Shown: piece by piece, positions 54,831-64,000 of the stretch | Numbering within the stretch: position 1 is the first letter of the stretch | Layout of the letters: the number at the start of each line of letters is the position of its first letter | NCBI GenBank assembly: GCA_002863155.1 | Contig: PKED01000146.1 | Span: 1-64,000, forward strand | Origin: Sphingomonadaceae bacterium | GTDB lineage: Bacteria; Pseudomonadota; Alphaproteobacteria; Sphingomonadales; Sphingomonadaceae | DNA length: 64,000 nt | Reading direction: 5' to 3' | Program-made: the position numbers and the translations under genes | The notes under the pieces: model-generated | What the model was told of the DNA's origin: nothing | What the model saw: the letters and a program-made list of their open reading frames with translations, nothing else | Databases searched by the model: none

Positions 54831-55370
54831 TTATCGCCCTTGCCGCGCGCGCCATTCGGCGGCGGTCTGGCCCCAGGCGTCGACCGGTGACGTGTCGAAC
54901 GGCGCCGGCAGGCGTGATGCGCCGCGATTCACCGAGCCAAGCCGGCGGGCGAGCGCGATTGAGGCGGCATTGTCCGGATTGATCGTGTGAATGATATCGC
55001 TCCAGCCGAGCACATCCACCGCATAATCCATCAACGCGACGGCCGCTTCATGCGCATAGCCCTTGCCGGTGAAGGCACGCGCCACGCCCCAGCCAATCTC
55101 CGTGCCCGGCCAGCCTTCGGGTTGCCAAGGCCCGCTGCGCCCGATCCACGCGCCGCTGTCGCGCAGGATCATGGAGAACATGCCAAAGCCGCGAATCGTC
55201 CATGCACCGGTCATCGCGCACATGCTGCGCCATGCGATGCTCCTCGGCTGCACGCCTCCCAGAAAATGCATGGTCATTTCATCGGCATGGAATGCTGCCC
55301 AGCTCTCGAAATCCTCGGCGACCGGCGGCCGCAGGATCAGCCGTTCGGTGAACAGGATCGGCCCGTTCAC
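54831..55370 (-). CDS. GNAT-family N-acetyltransferase
   Basis: RimJ/RimL-type acetyltransferase (179 aa). The GTG at 55370 overlaps the ribH stop (GTGA) and gives [20 protein letters not shown], the usual start of this group. The acetyl-CoA loop lies in [20 protein letters not shown], followed by the [20 protein letters not shown] segment. The acceptor is not identifiable. It is last in the rib operon, and the P450 gene follows after 57 bp. Confidence 0.87.
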   Translation of the reverse strand: MNGPILFTERLILRPPVAEDFESWAAFHADEMTMHFLGGVQPRSIAWRSMCAMTGAWTIRGFGMFSMILRDSGAWIGRSGPWQPEGWPGTEIGWGVARAFTGKGYAHEAAVALMDYAVDVLGWSDIIHTINPDNAASIALARRLGSVNRGASRLPAPFDTSPVDAWGQTAAEWRARQGR

Positions 55371-55789
55371 CGACCGAACCGTTCCCGAAGAGCAAGCATC
55401 GCGATCGCCGCCTTGGCTGCTTCGCCCCCCTTGTCCTTTTCGGTCGGGCGCGCGCGGGTGAGCGCCTGCGCCTCGTTCTCGGTCGTCAGGATGCCGTTGC
55501 CGATGCACAGGCCATCCATGCTGAGCGCCATCAGCCCGCGTGCGCTTTCGCCCGCGACGATCTCGAAATGATAGGTCTCGCCGCGAATGACGACGCCGAT
55601 CGCGACATAGCCGTCGTAGCGCCCGCTTTCGCTGGCTAAGGCGATCGCACCGGGGATTTCGAGCGCGCCGGGGACGGTGATCGTTTCATGGACATGCCCC
55701 GCATCCTCGATTGCCGCCCGTGCCCCGGCGAGGAGCAGGTCGTTGAGGTGGTCGTAGAAACGGGCTTCGACGATGAGAATCTTGGCCAT
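55367..55789 (-). CDS. ribH: 6,7-dimethyl-8-ribityllumazine synthase
   Basis: Penultimate enzyme of riboflavin synthesis (140 aa). [20 protein letters not shown], the [18 protein letters not shown] segment that binds the substrate, and [20 protein letters not shown] with the catalytic His (YHFE) are visible. Its ATG lies 9 bp after the ribB stop. The usual NusB neighbour is absent; a GNAT gene follows instead. Confidence 0.96.
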   Translation of the reverse strand: MAKILIVEARFYDHLNDLLLAGARAAIEDAGHVHETITVPGALEIPGAIALASESGRYDGYVAIGVVIRGETYHFEIVAGESARGLMALSMDGLCIGNGILTTENEAQALTRARPTEKDKGGEAAKAAIAMLALRERFGR

Positions 55790-55798
55790 GGACCTTCC

Positions 55799-57100
55799 TT
55801 ATTCACCAGCCGTGCAGGGGATCGGGCGTTCGCCGACGATCGACAGGCCGTATCCCTGCAGGCCCACCAGCGTGTGATGGGTATTGGTAAGCAGCACCAT
55901 GTCCTGCACGCCGAGTTCGGCGAGCACCTGCGCGCCGATGCCGTAGTCGCGCAGCTCCTCGACCTGCGGGTCGCCCGCCCCCTTGCCTTCGTGGCGAAGC
56001 GCAATGAAGCGCGAGACGATACCCTGCATCGGCTTGTTGATCACGACGATGATGCCCGATCCTTCCTGCGCGATCAGCTGCATCGACTGCGCGAGCAGGC
56101 CCGACCGTTCGGATTCCTCGCCGAACACGTCGACGAACATCGACATGGTGTGCATCCGCACCAGCGTCGGCTGGTCGGCGGCGATCTTGCCCTTCTGCAG
56201 CGCGATCAGCTCGTCGCCGGTCGCCTTGTTCCGGAACGTCATCGCCCGCCAGTCGCCGCCCCAGCGGCTGTGGAAGCTCATCTCGGCGGTCTTCTCGACC
56301 AGATGGTCGTGGCGGCGGCGATAGGCGATCAGATCGCGGATCGTGCCGATCTTCAGCCCGTGGCGCTGCGCGAACGGGATCAGGTCGTCCATCCTCGCCA
56401 TCGTGCCGTCGTCCTTCATGATCTCGCAGATCACCCCCGAGGGGTTGAGCCCCGCGAGTCGGGCGACGTCGACCGCGGCTTCGGTATGGCCGGCGCGCAC
56501 CAGCACGCCGCCGTCGCGCGCGACCAGCGGAAAGACATGGCCGGGAGTCACGATCTCGTCCTTGCCTTTCGACGCGTCGATCGCGACGGCGATCGTGCGC
56601 GCGCGGTCGTGCGCCGAAATGCCGGTGGTGACGCCGTCGCGCGCTTCGATCGAAACGGTGAAGGCGGTTTCGTGGCGAGTGCCGTTGGCGCGGCTCATCA
56701 GCCCGAGCCCGAGCTGATCGACCCGCGTACGCGACAGCGACAGGCAGATCAGCCCGCGCCCGTGCGTCGCCATGAAATTGATCGCATCGGGCGTCGCCAT
56801 CTGCGCCGGGATCACCAGATCGCCCTCATTCTCGCGATCCTCGTCATCGACCAGGATGAACATGCGGCCGTTCCGCGCTTCCTCGATGATTTCCTCGATC
56901 GGCACCAGCACATCGGCGTCGTCGCTGGCGAACAGCACAGCCTCGAGCTTGCGCAGAGTCTCGGCGGTGGGGTTCCACTCCGGCGTGTCGAGGTCGCGCA
57001 GGGTGTTGGCGTGAAGCCCGGCGGCGCGGGCAAGTCCGGCACGCGACATGCCGCCTTCGGTGACAAGGCGACGGATGCGATCGATCAGATTGGTGCTCAT
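55799..57100 (-). CDS. ribB: 3,4-dihydroxy-2-butanone-4-phosphate synthase with N-terminal HTH and inactive RibA-like domain
   Basis: Makes the four-carbon precursor of riboflavin (433 aa). The N-terminal 56 residues look like an XRE-type helix-turn-helix ([20 protein letters not shown]). The RibB domain (about 60-265) has [20 protein letters not shown], the [10 protein letters not shown] segment and [15 protein letters not shown], so it should be active. The C-terminal part (about 270-433) resembles GTP cyclohydrolase II, but the zinc-cysteine positions are lost: the region at 317-335 reads [11 protein letters not shown] then SERSGLL in place of the usual Cys residues. This RibB plus degenerate RibA (RibX-type) fusion is known; the added helix-turn-helix is the notable part. 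Confidence 0.93.
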   Translation of the reverse strand: MSTNLIDRIRRLVTEGGMSRAGLARAAGLHANTLRDLDTPEWNPTAETLRKLEAVLFASDDADVLVPIEEIIEEARNGRMFILVDDEDRENEGDLVIPAQMATPDAINFMATHGRGLICLSLSRTRVDQLGLGLMSRANGTRHETAFTVSIEARDGVTTGISAHDRARTIAVAIDASKGKDEIVTPGHVFPLVARDGGVLVRAGHTEAAVDVARLAGLNPSGVICEIMKDDGTMARMDDLIPFAQRHGLKIGTIRDLIAYRRRHDHLVEKTAEMSFHSRWGGDWRAMTFRNKATGDELIALQKGKIAADQPTLVRMHTMSMFVDVFGEESERSGLLAQSMQLIAQEGSGIIVVINKPMQGIVSRFIALRHEGKGAGDPQVEELRDYGIGAQVLAELGVQDMVLLTNTHHTLVGLQGYGLSIVGERPIPCTAGE

Positions 57101-57112
57101 CAGGCGCAGATA

Positions 57113-57128
57113 TCACATCGAAATGTGA
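57113..57128. promoter_or_regulatory. Inverted repeat before ribB, possible autoregulatory site
   Basis: TCACATCGAAATGTGA has perfect 6-bp arms and lies 13 bp upstream of the ribB start. A further TCACAT half-site is at 57145-57150, 32 bp away (about three helical turns), overlapping the ribE stop. Since RibB here carries a helix-turn-helix, the site might be its own operator. A mere hairpin in the transcript is the alternative. Confidence 0.4.
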
Positions 57129-57149
57129 ATGCAAGCGCTGAACCTCACA

Positions 57150-57776
57150 TCACCGTGTCAGGGCGCGATATTGCTCCATCCTGAAGAGGTAGCGCGCAAG
57201 CACGTCGATCTCGATGTTGACGGCTTGCCCGACCGTCAGCGCGCCGAGCGTGGTCACTGCCTGGGTGTGCGGAATCAGGTTGATCGCGAAATGCGTGCTG
57301 CCGTCGCGTTGATCGGCGACGTCGTTGACGGTCAGCGACACGCCGTCGACGGTGATCGATCCCTTGGCCGCGACATAGGGCGCGAGCGTCGACGGCAGGC
57401 TGATGCCGATCCGTTTCGAATCGCCCTCGTCGCAGACGCCGACAATCTCGCCGACGCCGTCGACATGCCCCGTCACGATGTGCCCGCCCAGTTCGTCGCC
57501 CAGCTTCATCGCGCGTTCGAGGTTGAGCCGGTGCCCGGCCGCCCAGTCGCCCTGCGCGGTGCGGCGCAGCGTCTCGCCCGACATGTCGACCGCGAACCAG
57601 CCCGGGCCGCTGCCGCCGGACTTGTCGACAACGGTCAGGCAGACGCCCGAACAGGCGATCGACGCGCCGAGATCGACCGTCGCCAGATCATAGGCGGTGC
57701 GGATGACGACACGGGTATCGCCGCGCTGTTCGACGCTTTCGATCGTGCCGATATCGGTGATGATGCCGGTGAACAT
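57150..57776 (-). CDS. ribE: Riboflavin synthase alpha chain
   Basis: Dismutates lumazine to riboflavin (208 aa). The start MFTGIITDIGTIESVEQRGD is the family N-terminus; two lumazine-binding repeats are seen (DLGASIACSGVCLTVVDKS then GSITVDGVSLTVNDVAD). HIVTGHVDGVGEIVGV is typical. It begins 12 bp after the ribD stop and is followed by ribB. Confidence 0.96.
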   Translation of the reverse strand: MFTGIITDIGTIESVEQRGDTRVVIRTAYDLATVDLGASIACSGVCLTVVDKSGGSGPGWFAVDMSGETLRRTAQGDWAAGHRLNLERAMKLGDELGGHIVTGHVDGVGEIVGVCDEGDSKRIGISLPSTLAPYVAAKGSITVDGVSLTVNDVADQRDGSTHFAINLIPHTQAVTTLGALTVGQAVNIEIDVLARYLFRMEQYRALTR

Positions 57777-57788
57777 GCGCGCTTCCCC

Positions 57789-58733
57789 TCAAGCCCGGAC
57801 ATAAGCGTCGAGCCGGTCGCTGCCAAGCATCCGGCTGTCGGCCAGCCGCCAGCGGCCATGCGCGTCGTCGAGCCGGGCAAGGCCGATATCGCCCAGCGCC
57901 GCGCGCCCGGCCCCGAGCAGGATCGGCGCGCGGTAGAGCAGCAGCCGGTCGACGAGCCCTGACGCCAGAAAGGCCGAGGCGGTGGCCGCGCCGCCTTCCA
58001 CAAACAGGTCGTTGATGCCGTCGAGCGTCGTGATCGCGGCGGGATCGGCGATCGCGGTCCAGCCATCGGGAGCGGTGCCCCGCGTCAGCAATAGGCGGCG
58101 CGGGCGGCGATCCTCGAGCCCCGCCAGCCGCACGTCGAGCCGCGGCGCATCGGCGTCGAGCGTCCCGCGACCGACCAGAATGGCGTCATGACGCGCGCGT
58201 TCGAGGTGCGTATGCGCTCGCGCCGCCGCGCCGGTGATCCAGCGGCTTTCGCCGTCCGCCATCGCGATCTGCCCGTCGAGCGACGTCGCGAGTTTCAGCG
58301 TGACATAGGGACGTCCGTGCGCCTGGCGCGTCAGGAACCCGGCGATCGATTGGCGGGCGGCCCCCTCCTGGCAGCCGACCGCGCAGTCGACACCAGCAGC
58401 TCTCAGCCTCTCCATGCCTGCGCCATCGGTGCGCGGATCGGGATCGCCCAGCGCCGCCACAACCCGTCGGACACCAGCCGCGATCAGCAGGTCGCTGCAT
58501 GCCGGTCCGCGTGCGGAGAGATGCGCGCACGGCTCGAGCGTGGTGTAGACGGTCGCACCCTGTGCCTTTGGCCCCGCCTCGGCCAGCGCCATCGCTTCGG
58601 CATGCGGCCGACCGCCCGGCTGGGTCCAGCCGCGTCCGACGATGCGGCCGTCGCGGACGATGATGCAGCCGACATTGGGGTTGGGCGCGGTTCGACCGCG
58701 TCCGCGCTCGCCAAGCGCCAGTGCGGCGCCCAT
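57789..58733 (-). CDS. ribD: Bifunctional riboflavin biosynthesis deaminase-reductase RibD
   Basis: Deaminates and reduces the pyrimidine intermediate of riboflavin synthesis (314 aa). The deaminase domain holds PNPNVGCIIVRDGRIVGRGW, PHAEAMALAEAG and TLEPCAHLSARGPACSDLL as zinc ligands. The reductase domain begins near HGRPYVTLKLATSLDGQIAM with ESRWITGAAARAHTH. I chose the ATG at 58733; the upstream codons also resemble a family N-terminus (DGRWM), so a few residues may be missing. First gene of the rib operon. No FMN riboswitch is seen. Confidence 0.93.
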   Translation of the reverse strand: MGAALALGERGRGRTAPNPNVGCIIVRDGRIVGRGWTQPGGRPHAEAMALAEAGPKAQGATVYTTLEPCAHLSARGPACSDLLIAAGVRRVVAALGDPDPRTDGAGMERLRAAGVDCAVGCQEGAARQSIAGFLTRQAHGRPYVTLKLATSLDGQIAMADGESRWITGAAARAHTHLERARHDAILVGRGTLDADAPRLDVRLAGLEDRRPRRLLLTRGTAPDGWTAIADPAAITTLDGINDLFVEGGAATASAFLASGLVDRLLLYRAPILLGAGRAALGDIGLARLDDAHGRWRLADSRMLGSDRLDAYVRA

Positions 58734-58771
58734 CCAGCGCCCGTCCCCCCGGGAATCAGCTTCCGGCCGGG

Positions 58772-59122
58772 TCAGAAGCCATATTCTTTCAGCTTGTCGT
58801 CGATCGCCTTGAATTCGGCCTGGCGCTTTTTCTGCAGCCGTTCCAGTTCGGCCTTGTCCTTCGCGCGCTGGACCGCGTCGATCTTTTGCTGGGCGCGGAT
58901 TTCGGCGAGCGTGCGGTCCGCGCGCCATTGCTCGACATAAATGATGTCGCGCTTATACGGTATCTTGATGCTCTTCGAATCATTGGCGATCAGCGTGACG
59001 ATCAAGGTCGTCAATCCGATCGCGACGAACAGGAAAGCGACTTCATAGGGCCGCCGCCGGGCGAGATAGGCACGCAGATCGTTGATCGCGCGCAGCGGCG
59101 CGAAGCGGGCGAAAAAGGACAT
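58772..59122 (-). CDS. Single-pass membrane protein with coiled coil, unknown function
   Basis: A 116-residue protein I do not recognise. A basic N-terminal segment (MSFFARFAPLRAINDLRAYL) precedes one transmembrane helix (VAFLFVAIGLTTLIVTLIAN). The rest, from about residue 62, is strongly charged with heptad-like Ala/Lys/Glu (EIRAQQKIDAVQRAKDKAEL) and probably forms a coiled coil. It lies between tonB-like and ribD genes on the minus strand. Confidence 0.72.
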   Translation of the reverse strand: MSFFARFAPLRAINDLRAYLARRRPYEVAFLFVAIGLTTLIVTLIANDSKSIKIPYKRDIIYVEQWRADRTLAEIRAQQKIDAVQRAKDKAELERLQKKRQAEFKAIDDKLKEYGF

Positions 59123-59185
59123 GGCGTCAAGATAGGGCAGGGGGCGGCACGCCGCCAGCCCCCCGCAACCGCGCTGCCGATCGAA

Positions 59186-59860
59186 CTATTCCTCGGTCAA
59201 AACGAAATTGACGCGCATCAGCCGCCAGCGCTCGATCGGCACGCCGTCGCGGGTCGCCGGGCGGAAGCGCCATCTGGCCAGCGCGTGGCGCCGGGTCGCG
59301 TCGAGAAACGAATCGCTTGCCGTGCTCACCGGTTCGACCGCCTTGACCCGCCCGTCGGTGCCGATCAGCACGCGCACCTTGACCAGGCCCTCGCGCCCTT
59401 CGCGCTGCTGGTCGGCGGGATAGGGCGGCTGGAAATCGCGGGCATAGCGGGGGTCGACGACCGGCTCGACGAATATCGGCGGTGCCGGTTCAAGCGCGGT
59501 GCCGTTGCCGACGCCGGCGCCAGTGCCAGGCGGCGGGTCGACCGTCACCGGATCGCCCGCTGTGAACACAGGTCCGCTCGGTACGGTGTCGATCACCACC
59601 GGCGGCTGGTCGACGGTCTGGCGCGGCGGCGTCGACGTTTGCTTCGTCAGGCGCTGCTTCGGCTTCGGTTTGGGCTGGGGTTGCGGCTCGGGCGGTGGGG
59701 GAACGCGATAGGTGATCAGCGGCGGCGCCTTCAATATGTCGGAGGCGACGTTTGGCGCGGCGAAGATCATCCCCGTCAGCATCAGCGCGACCACTCCGCC
59801 CGACAGGATCAGGCTGTCGGGGCGCACGCCGCCGCCCGACGAATAACGTGTCGTTTCCAT
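59186..59860 (-). CDS. TonB-like energy-transducing protein
   Basis: A 224-residue TonB family protein that would transmit proton-motive force to outer-membrane receptors. METTRYSSGGG leads to a transmembrane anchor (LILSGGVVALMLTGMIFAAP), then a Pro/Lys/Gln-rich linker (PPPPEPQPQPKPKPKQRLTK) and a C-terminal TonB domain (GREGLVKVRVLIGTDGRVKA and ARWRFRPATRDGVPIERWR). GGAG lies 15 bases before the ATG. It is not linked to a receptor here, so it may serve several, possibly including the one at 31-34 kb. Divergent from prs. Confidence 0.88.
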   Translation of the reverse strand: METTRYSSGGGVRPDSLILSGGVVALMLTGMIFAAPNVASDILKAPPLITYRVPPPPEPQPQPKPKPKQRLTKQTSTPPRQTVDQPPVVIDTVPSGPVFTAGDPVTVDPPPGTGAGVGNGTALEPAPPIFVEPVVDPRYARDFQPPYPADQQREGREGLVKVRVLIGTDGRVKAVEPVSTASDSFLDATRRHALARWRFRPATRDGVPIERWRLMRVNFVLTEE

Positions 59861-60016
59861 CGCCAATCTCCATCCACTCCACGCCGCCGGGTCGCGCCCG
59901 ACAGTCCATGAGACGATACACCATATCATTACCGATGCAAGCTGCCTATTGCCGGGCAGCGAAACGGCGTTCTAAGGGCTTGTGCGGGGGCACGATCGGC
60001 AGGGGAGACCGCGCGC

Positions 60017-60952
60017 ATGAAACTGATGACCGGCAATTCGAACCTGCCATTGGCCAAGGCGGTCGCCGATTATCTCGAGATCGCGGTCACCGACGCCAGC
60101 GTGCGCCGCTTCGCCGACGAGGAAGTGTTCGTCGAAATCCACGAAAATGTCCGTGGTGAGGATGTGTTCGTGCTGCAATCGACCGGCTATCCGGCGAACG
60201 ACAATCTGATGGAGCTGTTGATCTGCATCGACGCGCTGCGCCGCGCGTCGGCGAAGCGGATCACCGCCGTCATCCCTTATTTCGGTTATGCGCGCCAGGA
60301 CCGGAAATCGGGTTCGCGCACGCCCATTTCGGCCAAGCTCGTCGCCAATCTGATCACCCAGGCCGGTGCCAACCGCGTCCTGTCGATCGACCTGCACGCC
60401 GGGCAGATCCAGGGCTTTTTCGATATTCCGACCGACAATCTGTTCGCCGCCCCGGTGATGTCGGCGGACATCATCGCGCGCTACGGGTCGAAGAACCTGA
60501 TGGTCGTCTCGCCCGATGTCGGCGGCGTGGTGCGCGCGCGCGCGCTTGCCAAGCGGCTCGACAACGCCCCGCTCGCGATCGTCGACAAGCGCCGCGAGCG
60601 CGCGGGCGAAAGCGAGGTCATGAACATCATCGGCGATGTCGAGGGGCGCTTCTGCATCCTGATCGACGATATCGTCGATTCGGCGGGAACGCTGTGCAAC
60701 GCCGCCGCCGCGCTGAAGGCGGCGGGGGCGGAAGGCGTGATCGCCTATTGCACCCACGGCGTGCTGTCGGGCGGGGCGGTCGCGCGGGTGGAAGGCTCGG
60801 CGCTGACCGAGCTTGTCATCACCGATACGATCGGCAGCCACGAGGTCGTGCGCGACGCGCCGCACATCCGCCACCTGACGATCGCGCCGCTGCTCGGCGA
60901 AGCGATCCGCCGGATTGCGGACGAATCGAGCGTGTCGTCGCTGTTTGACTGA
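60017..60952 (+). CDS. prs: Ribose-phosphate pyrophosphokinase
   Basis: Synthesises PRPP from ribose-5-phosphate and ATP (311 aa). [40 protein letters not shown], the [20 protein letters not shown] flexible-loop region and the PRPP-binding [20 protein letters not shown] are visible. [20 protein letters not shown] is also typical. Diverges from the TonB-like gene (156 bp) and converges on crtZ with a 7-bp gap. Confidence 0.97.
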   Translation: MKLMTGNSNLPLAKAVADYLEIAVTDASVRRFADEEVFVEIHENVRGEDVFVLQSTGYPANDNLMELLICIDALRRASAKRITAVIPYFGYARQDRKSGSRTPISAKLVANLITQAGANRVLSIDLHAGQIQGFFDIPTDNLFAAPVMSADIIARYGSKNLMVVSPDVGGVVRARALAKRLDNAPLAIVDKRRERAGESEVMNIIGDVEGRFCILIDDIVDSAGTLCNAAAALKAAGAEGVIAYCTHGVLSGGAVARVEGSALTELVITDTIGSHEVVRDAPHIRHLTIAPLLGEAIRRIADESSVSSLFD

Positions 60953-60959
60953 CCCGGCG

Positions 60960-61472
60960 TTACACTTCCGCGCGTTCGCCGACCGGTGCCCGCACGCCCG
61001 CGCGACCGCGTCGCTTGAGTTCGGCCTTCAACTCCTCGGGCTTCGGTGCGATCAGGAAGCCGAAGCTGACCGTCCCTTCCTTCGTTTCCACGACATGGTG
61101 GAGCCGGTGCGCCTGCACGATCCGCTTCATGTATGCCGAGCGGGCGACATAACGGTTAGGCCAGCGCTGATGGACGATGATGTCGTGAAAGCCGAGATAG
61201 ATCGCCCCATAACCCGCAATGCCCGCACCGACCCAAGTCGCCCACATCCCCCAGGTGCCGCTGGTGCCGAGCAGCAGCAGCGCGATCGAGGGGGTGGCGA
61301 AGATCACGAAATACAGGTCGTTGAGCTCCCAGAATCCGGTGCGCGGCCGGTGGTGGCTCGCATGCAGGAACCAGCCCGGCCCATGCATCACCCAGCGGTG
61401 CATGACGTAGGCGACGCCCTCCATCGCGGCGATGGTGAGCGTGAACAGACCGACAGCGTACAGGATTGACAT
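60960..61472 (-). CDS. crtZ: Beta-carotene hydroxylase CrtZ
   Basis: Membrane di-iron hydroxylase that converts beta-carotene toward zeaxanthin (170 aa). The start MSILYAVGLFTLTIAAMEGV at 61472 begins the first helix. Four His boxes are evident: HRWVMH, HASHH, HDIIVH and HRLHH, within the sequence of short membrane helices. The longer frame upstream is antisense to sucC and rejected. Yellow carotenoid pigments are usual in sphingomonads. No other crt genes lie beside it. Confidence 0.93.
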   Translation of the reverse strand: MSILYAVGLFTLTIAAMEGVAYVMHRWVMHGPGWFLHASHHRPRTGFWELNDLYFVIFATPSIALLLLGTSGTWGMWATWVGAGIAGYGAIYLGFHDIIVHQRWPNRYVARSAYMKRIVQAHRLHHVVETKEGTVSFGFLIAPKPEELKAELKRRGRAGVRAPVGERAEV

Positions 61473-61607
61473 GGCGCCGGTTATAGCCAGCGTGCCACGC
61501 CTTGGCGAGCCGCCCGTTGCGCGGCCGCCGGTGCGGTCTGGATTCGCCTTGCCGACTGTGCTTAGGGAAAGCGCGAACCCTATCTGTTGCCAAGAGGTCG
61601 CGCGCGC

Positions 61608-62803
<1,196 letters not shown>

Positions 62804-62807
<4 letters not shown>

Positions 62808-63283
62808 GCGAAACCGCTTCCGGCGAGGGCGGCTGCCTATGCGGTGCAGTCCGCTTCAGGGTGATTGGCGACCCGCTGATTACGATGGCCTGCCATTGCC
62901 GGGGGTGCCAGCGCCTGACGGCCAGTGCCTATTCGGTCAGCGCATTCTATCCAGCTGATCGCTTTGAGGTTCTGGTCGGTACGCCGGTCGCAGGTGCCCT
63001 GCGGGGGCCACAACGCCACCTTTATTGCCCGTCGTGCATGAGCTGGATGTTCACGCGTCCCGAGGGAATGGACGACTTCGTCAATGTCCGGTCGACCCTG
63101 TTGGATGCACCTGTTTTCGATACGCCGTTTATCGAGACGGTGACAGCGGAGGCGTTGCCCTGGGCGCGCATTAACGCGGTGCATGCGTTTGAAGGATTTC
63201 CGCCGCGCGAGCGTTTTCCGGGGCTGATTGGGGAGTTTCTAATGAACCGTGGCGCCGGGACATCAGCTGGAGCCCGCGCTTGA
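62804..63283 (+). CDS. GFA-family (glutathione-dependent formaldehyde-activating-like) zinc protein
   Basis: A 159-residue GFA/CENP-V family protein. The GTG at 62804 overlaps the sucC stop. The Cys ligands are in [18 protein letters not shown] and CPSC, and the fold is a small beta structure. Many members bind zinc and are not proven to act on glutathione-formaldehyde adducts. Sits between sucC and etfB. Confidence 0.88.
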
Positions 63284-63309
63284 TCTTTTCCGGTGAGATC
63301 GCCATTGAA

Positions 63310-63325
63310 TTGACGTAAACGTAAA
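63310..63325. promoter_or_regulatory. Possible LiuR/FadR-like operator upstream of etfB
   Basis: TTGACGTAAACGTAAA contains two ACGT cores spaced like operator half-sites; it agrees with its own reverse complement at 12 of 16 positions. It ends 18 bp before the etfB ATG. Regulators of branched-chain amino-acid and fatty-acid degradation (LiuR, PsrA) use such ACGT-containing sites and often control etfBA. The match is read by eye. Confidence 0.4.
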
Positions 63326-63343
63326 GAAGTTGCGGAGAGTGCG

Positions 63344-64000
63344 ATGAAGATACTGGTCCCCGTCAAGCGCGTGCTTGACTATAACGTGAAGCCCCGCGTG
63401 AAGGCGGACGGGTCGGGTATCGACCTCGCCAACGTCAAGATGAGCATGAACCCGTTCGACGAGATCGCGGTCGAGGAAGCGATCCGCCTCAAGGAAAAGG
63501 GTGCGGCGACCGAGGTCGTGGTGGTGTCGATCGGCGAGGCGAAGGCGCAGGAAACGCTGCGCACCGCGCTCGCGATGGGCGCCGACCGCGCGATCCTGAT
63601 CGTCAGCGAGGACAAGGTCGAGCCACTCGGCGTCGCCAAGCTGCTGGCGAAGGTGGTGGCCGAGGAAGCCCCCGGCCTGATCATCCTCGGCAAGCAGGCG
63701 ATCGACGACGACAACAACCAGACCGGGCAGATGCTCGCCGGGCTGCTCGGCGTCGGCCAGGCGACCTTTGCCAGCGCCGTGGTGGTCGAGGGCGATCACG
63801 TCACCGTGACGCGCGAGGTCGATGGCGGTGCCGAAACCGAAAAGCTGCCGATGCCCGCGGTCATCACCGTCGACCTGCGCCTGAACGAGCCGCGCTATGC
63901 CTCGCTGCCCAACATCATGAAGGCGAAATCGAAGCCGCTTAGCACAAAGACGCCCGCCGATTACGGCGTCGACGTCGCCGCGCGGCTGACGACGCTGAAG
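63344..64000 (+). CDS. etfB: Electron transfer flavoprotein beta subunit, 3'-truncated by window edge
   Basis: Beta subunit of the heterodimeric flavoprotein that collects electrons from acyl-CoA dehydrogenases. The ATG at 63344, with GGAGAG 6 bases upstream, gives [20 protein letters not shown] and the frame is open to the window end (219 codons). [40 protein letters not shown] and the [12 protein letters not shown] recognition-loop region are present. A few dozen residues are missing. etfA is expected next. Confidence 0.95.
   Translation, partial: MKILVPVKRVLDYNVKPRVKADGSGIDLANVKMSMNPFDEIAVEEAIRLKEKGAATEVVVVSIGEAKAQETLRTALAMGADRAILIVSEDKVEPLGVAKLLAKVVAEEAPGLIILGKQAIDDDNNQTGQMLAGLLGVGQATFASAVVVEGDHVTVTREVDGGAETEKLPMPAVITVDLRLNEPRYASLPNIMKAKSKPLSTKTPADYGVDVAARLTTLK

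Noticed and set aside
57777..58733. FMN riboswitch for the riboflavin genes
   Set aside because: No long conserved leader is present before ribD, ribE, ribB or ribH; all spacers are under 50 bp.

Overview
The window looks like a chromosome segment of a GC-rich sphingomonad (Alphaproteobacteria, Sphingomonadales). The evidence is protein character (alpha-type ParAB, HemJ, PpsR, DUF6489, DUF1491, MmcB, CrtZ), a gene order around hemE matching the Caulobacter/alphaproteobacterial replication-origin neighbourhood, and a TonB-receptor-driven polysaccharide locus. Almost all of it is coding, and many genes overlap by 4 bp at ATGA/GTGA junctions.

Region 1 (1-16.8 kb) is the origin neighbourhood. 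Left of a 306-bp gap run leuS (5'-truncated by the window)-lptE-holA on plus, then parB-parA-rsmG-mnmG-mnmE-DUF6489 on minus, ogt on plus, and rho-hemJ-hemE on minus. Right of the gap run ppsR-maf-aroE-coaE-dnaQ on plus. The gap (13024-13329) carries five DnaA-box-like 9-mers and an AT-rich stretch and is my candidate oriC. Three parS palindromes lie at 5.6, 6.1 and 8.0 kb beside parAB, so origin and centromere sit within about 8 kb.

Region 2 (16.9-25.1 kb) is housekeeping and envelope: hpf, ptsN, a thioesterase, DUF1491, a SleB-type cell-wall hydrolase, mmcB, a secreted ankyrin protein, an SCO copper chaperone, a YcgN-like protein, a YgjP-like metallopeptidase, a class A PBP and msrB.

Region 3 (25.2-37.9 kb) is a glycan-utilisation locus. 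TonB receptor, GH16, GH3, LacI regulator and MFS transporter lie on minus; GH36 and GH125 diverge on plus. Two related inverted repeats spaced 21 bp sit in the divergent promoter. The enzyme set (endo-beta-1,3-glucanase, beta-glucosidase, alpha-galactosidase, exo-alpha-1,6-mannosidase) would fit fungal or yeast cell-wall glycans, which is an inference. A tRNA-Leu(GAG) closes this region.

Region 4 (38.2-64 kb) is mixed core: a MATE pump, a zinc-ribbon membrane protein, ftsEX-ydcF-plsC, hisC divergent from metXW, feoAB-ssb-GAF, an ECF sigma locus with two unrecognised small membrane proteins, a COQ9-like protein, an EamA exporter, an old yellow enzyme, a cytochrome P450 with a strong palindromic operator, the riboflavin genes ribD-ribE-ribB-ribH (RibB carries an N-terminal helix-turn-helix and a zinc-ligand-less RibA-like domain), a TonB-like protein, prs, crtZ, sucC, a GFA-family protein and the start of etfB. 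I saw no insertion sequences, CRISPR arrays, rRNA or phage genes.
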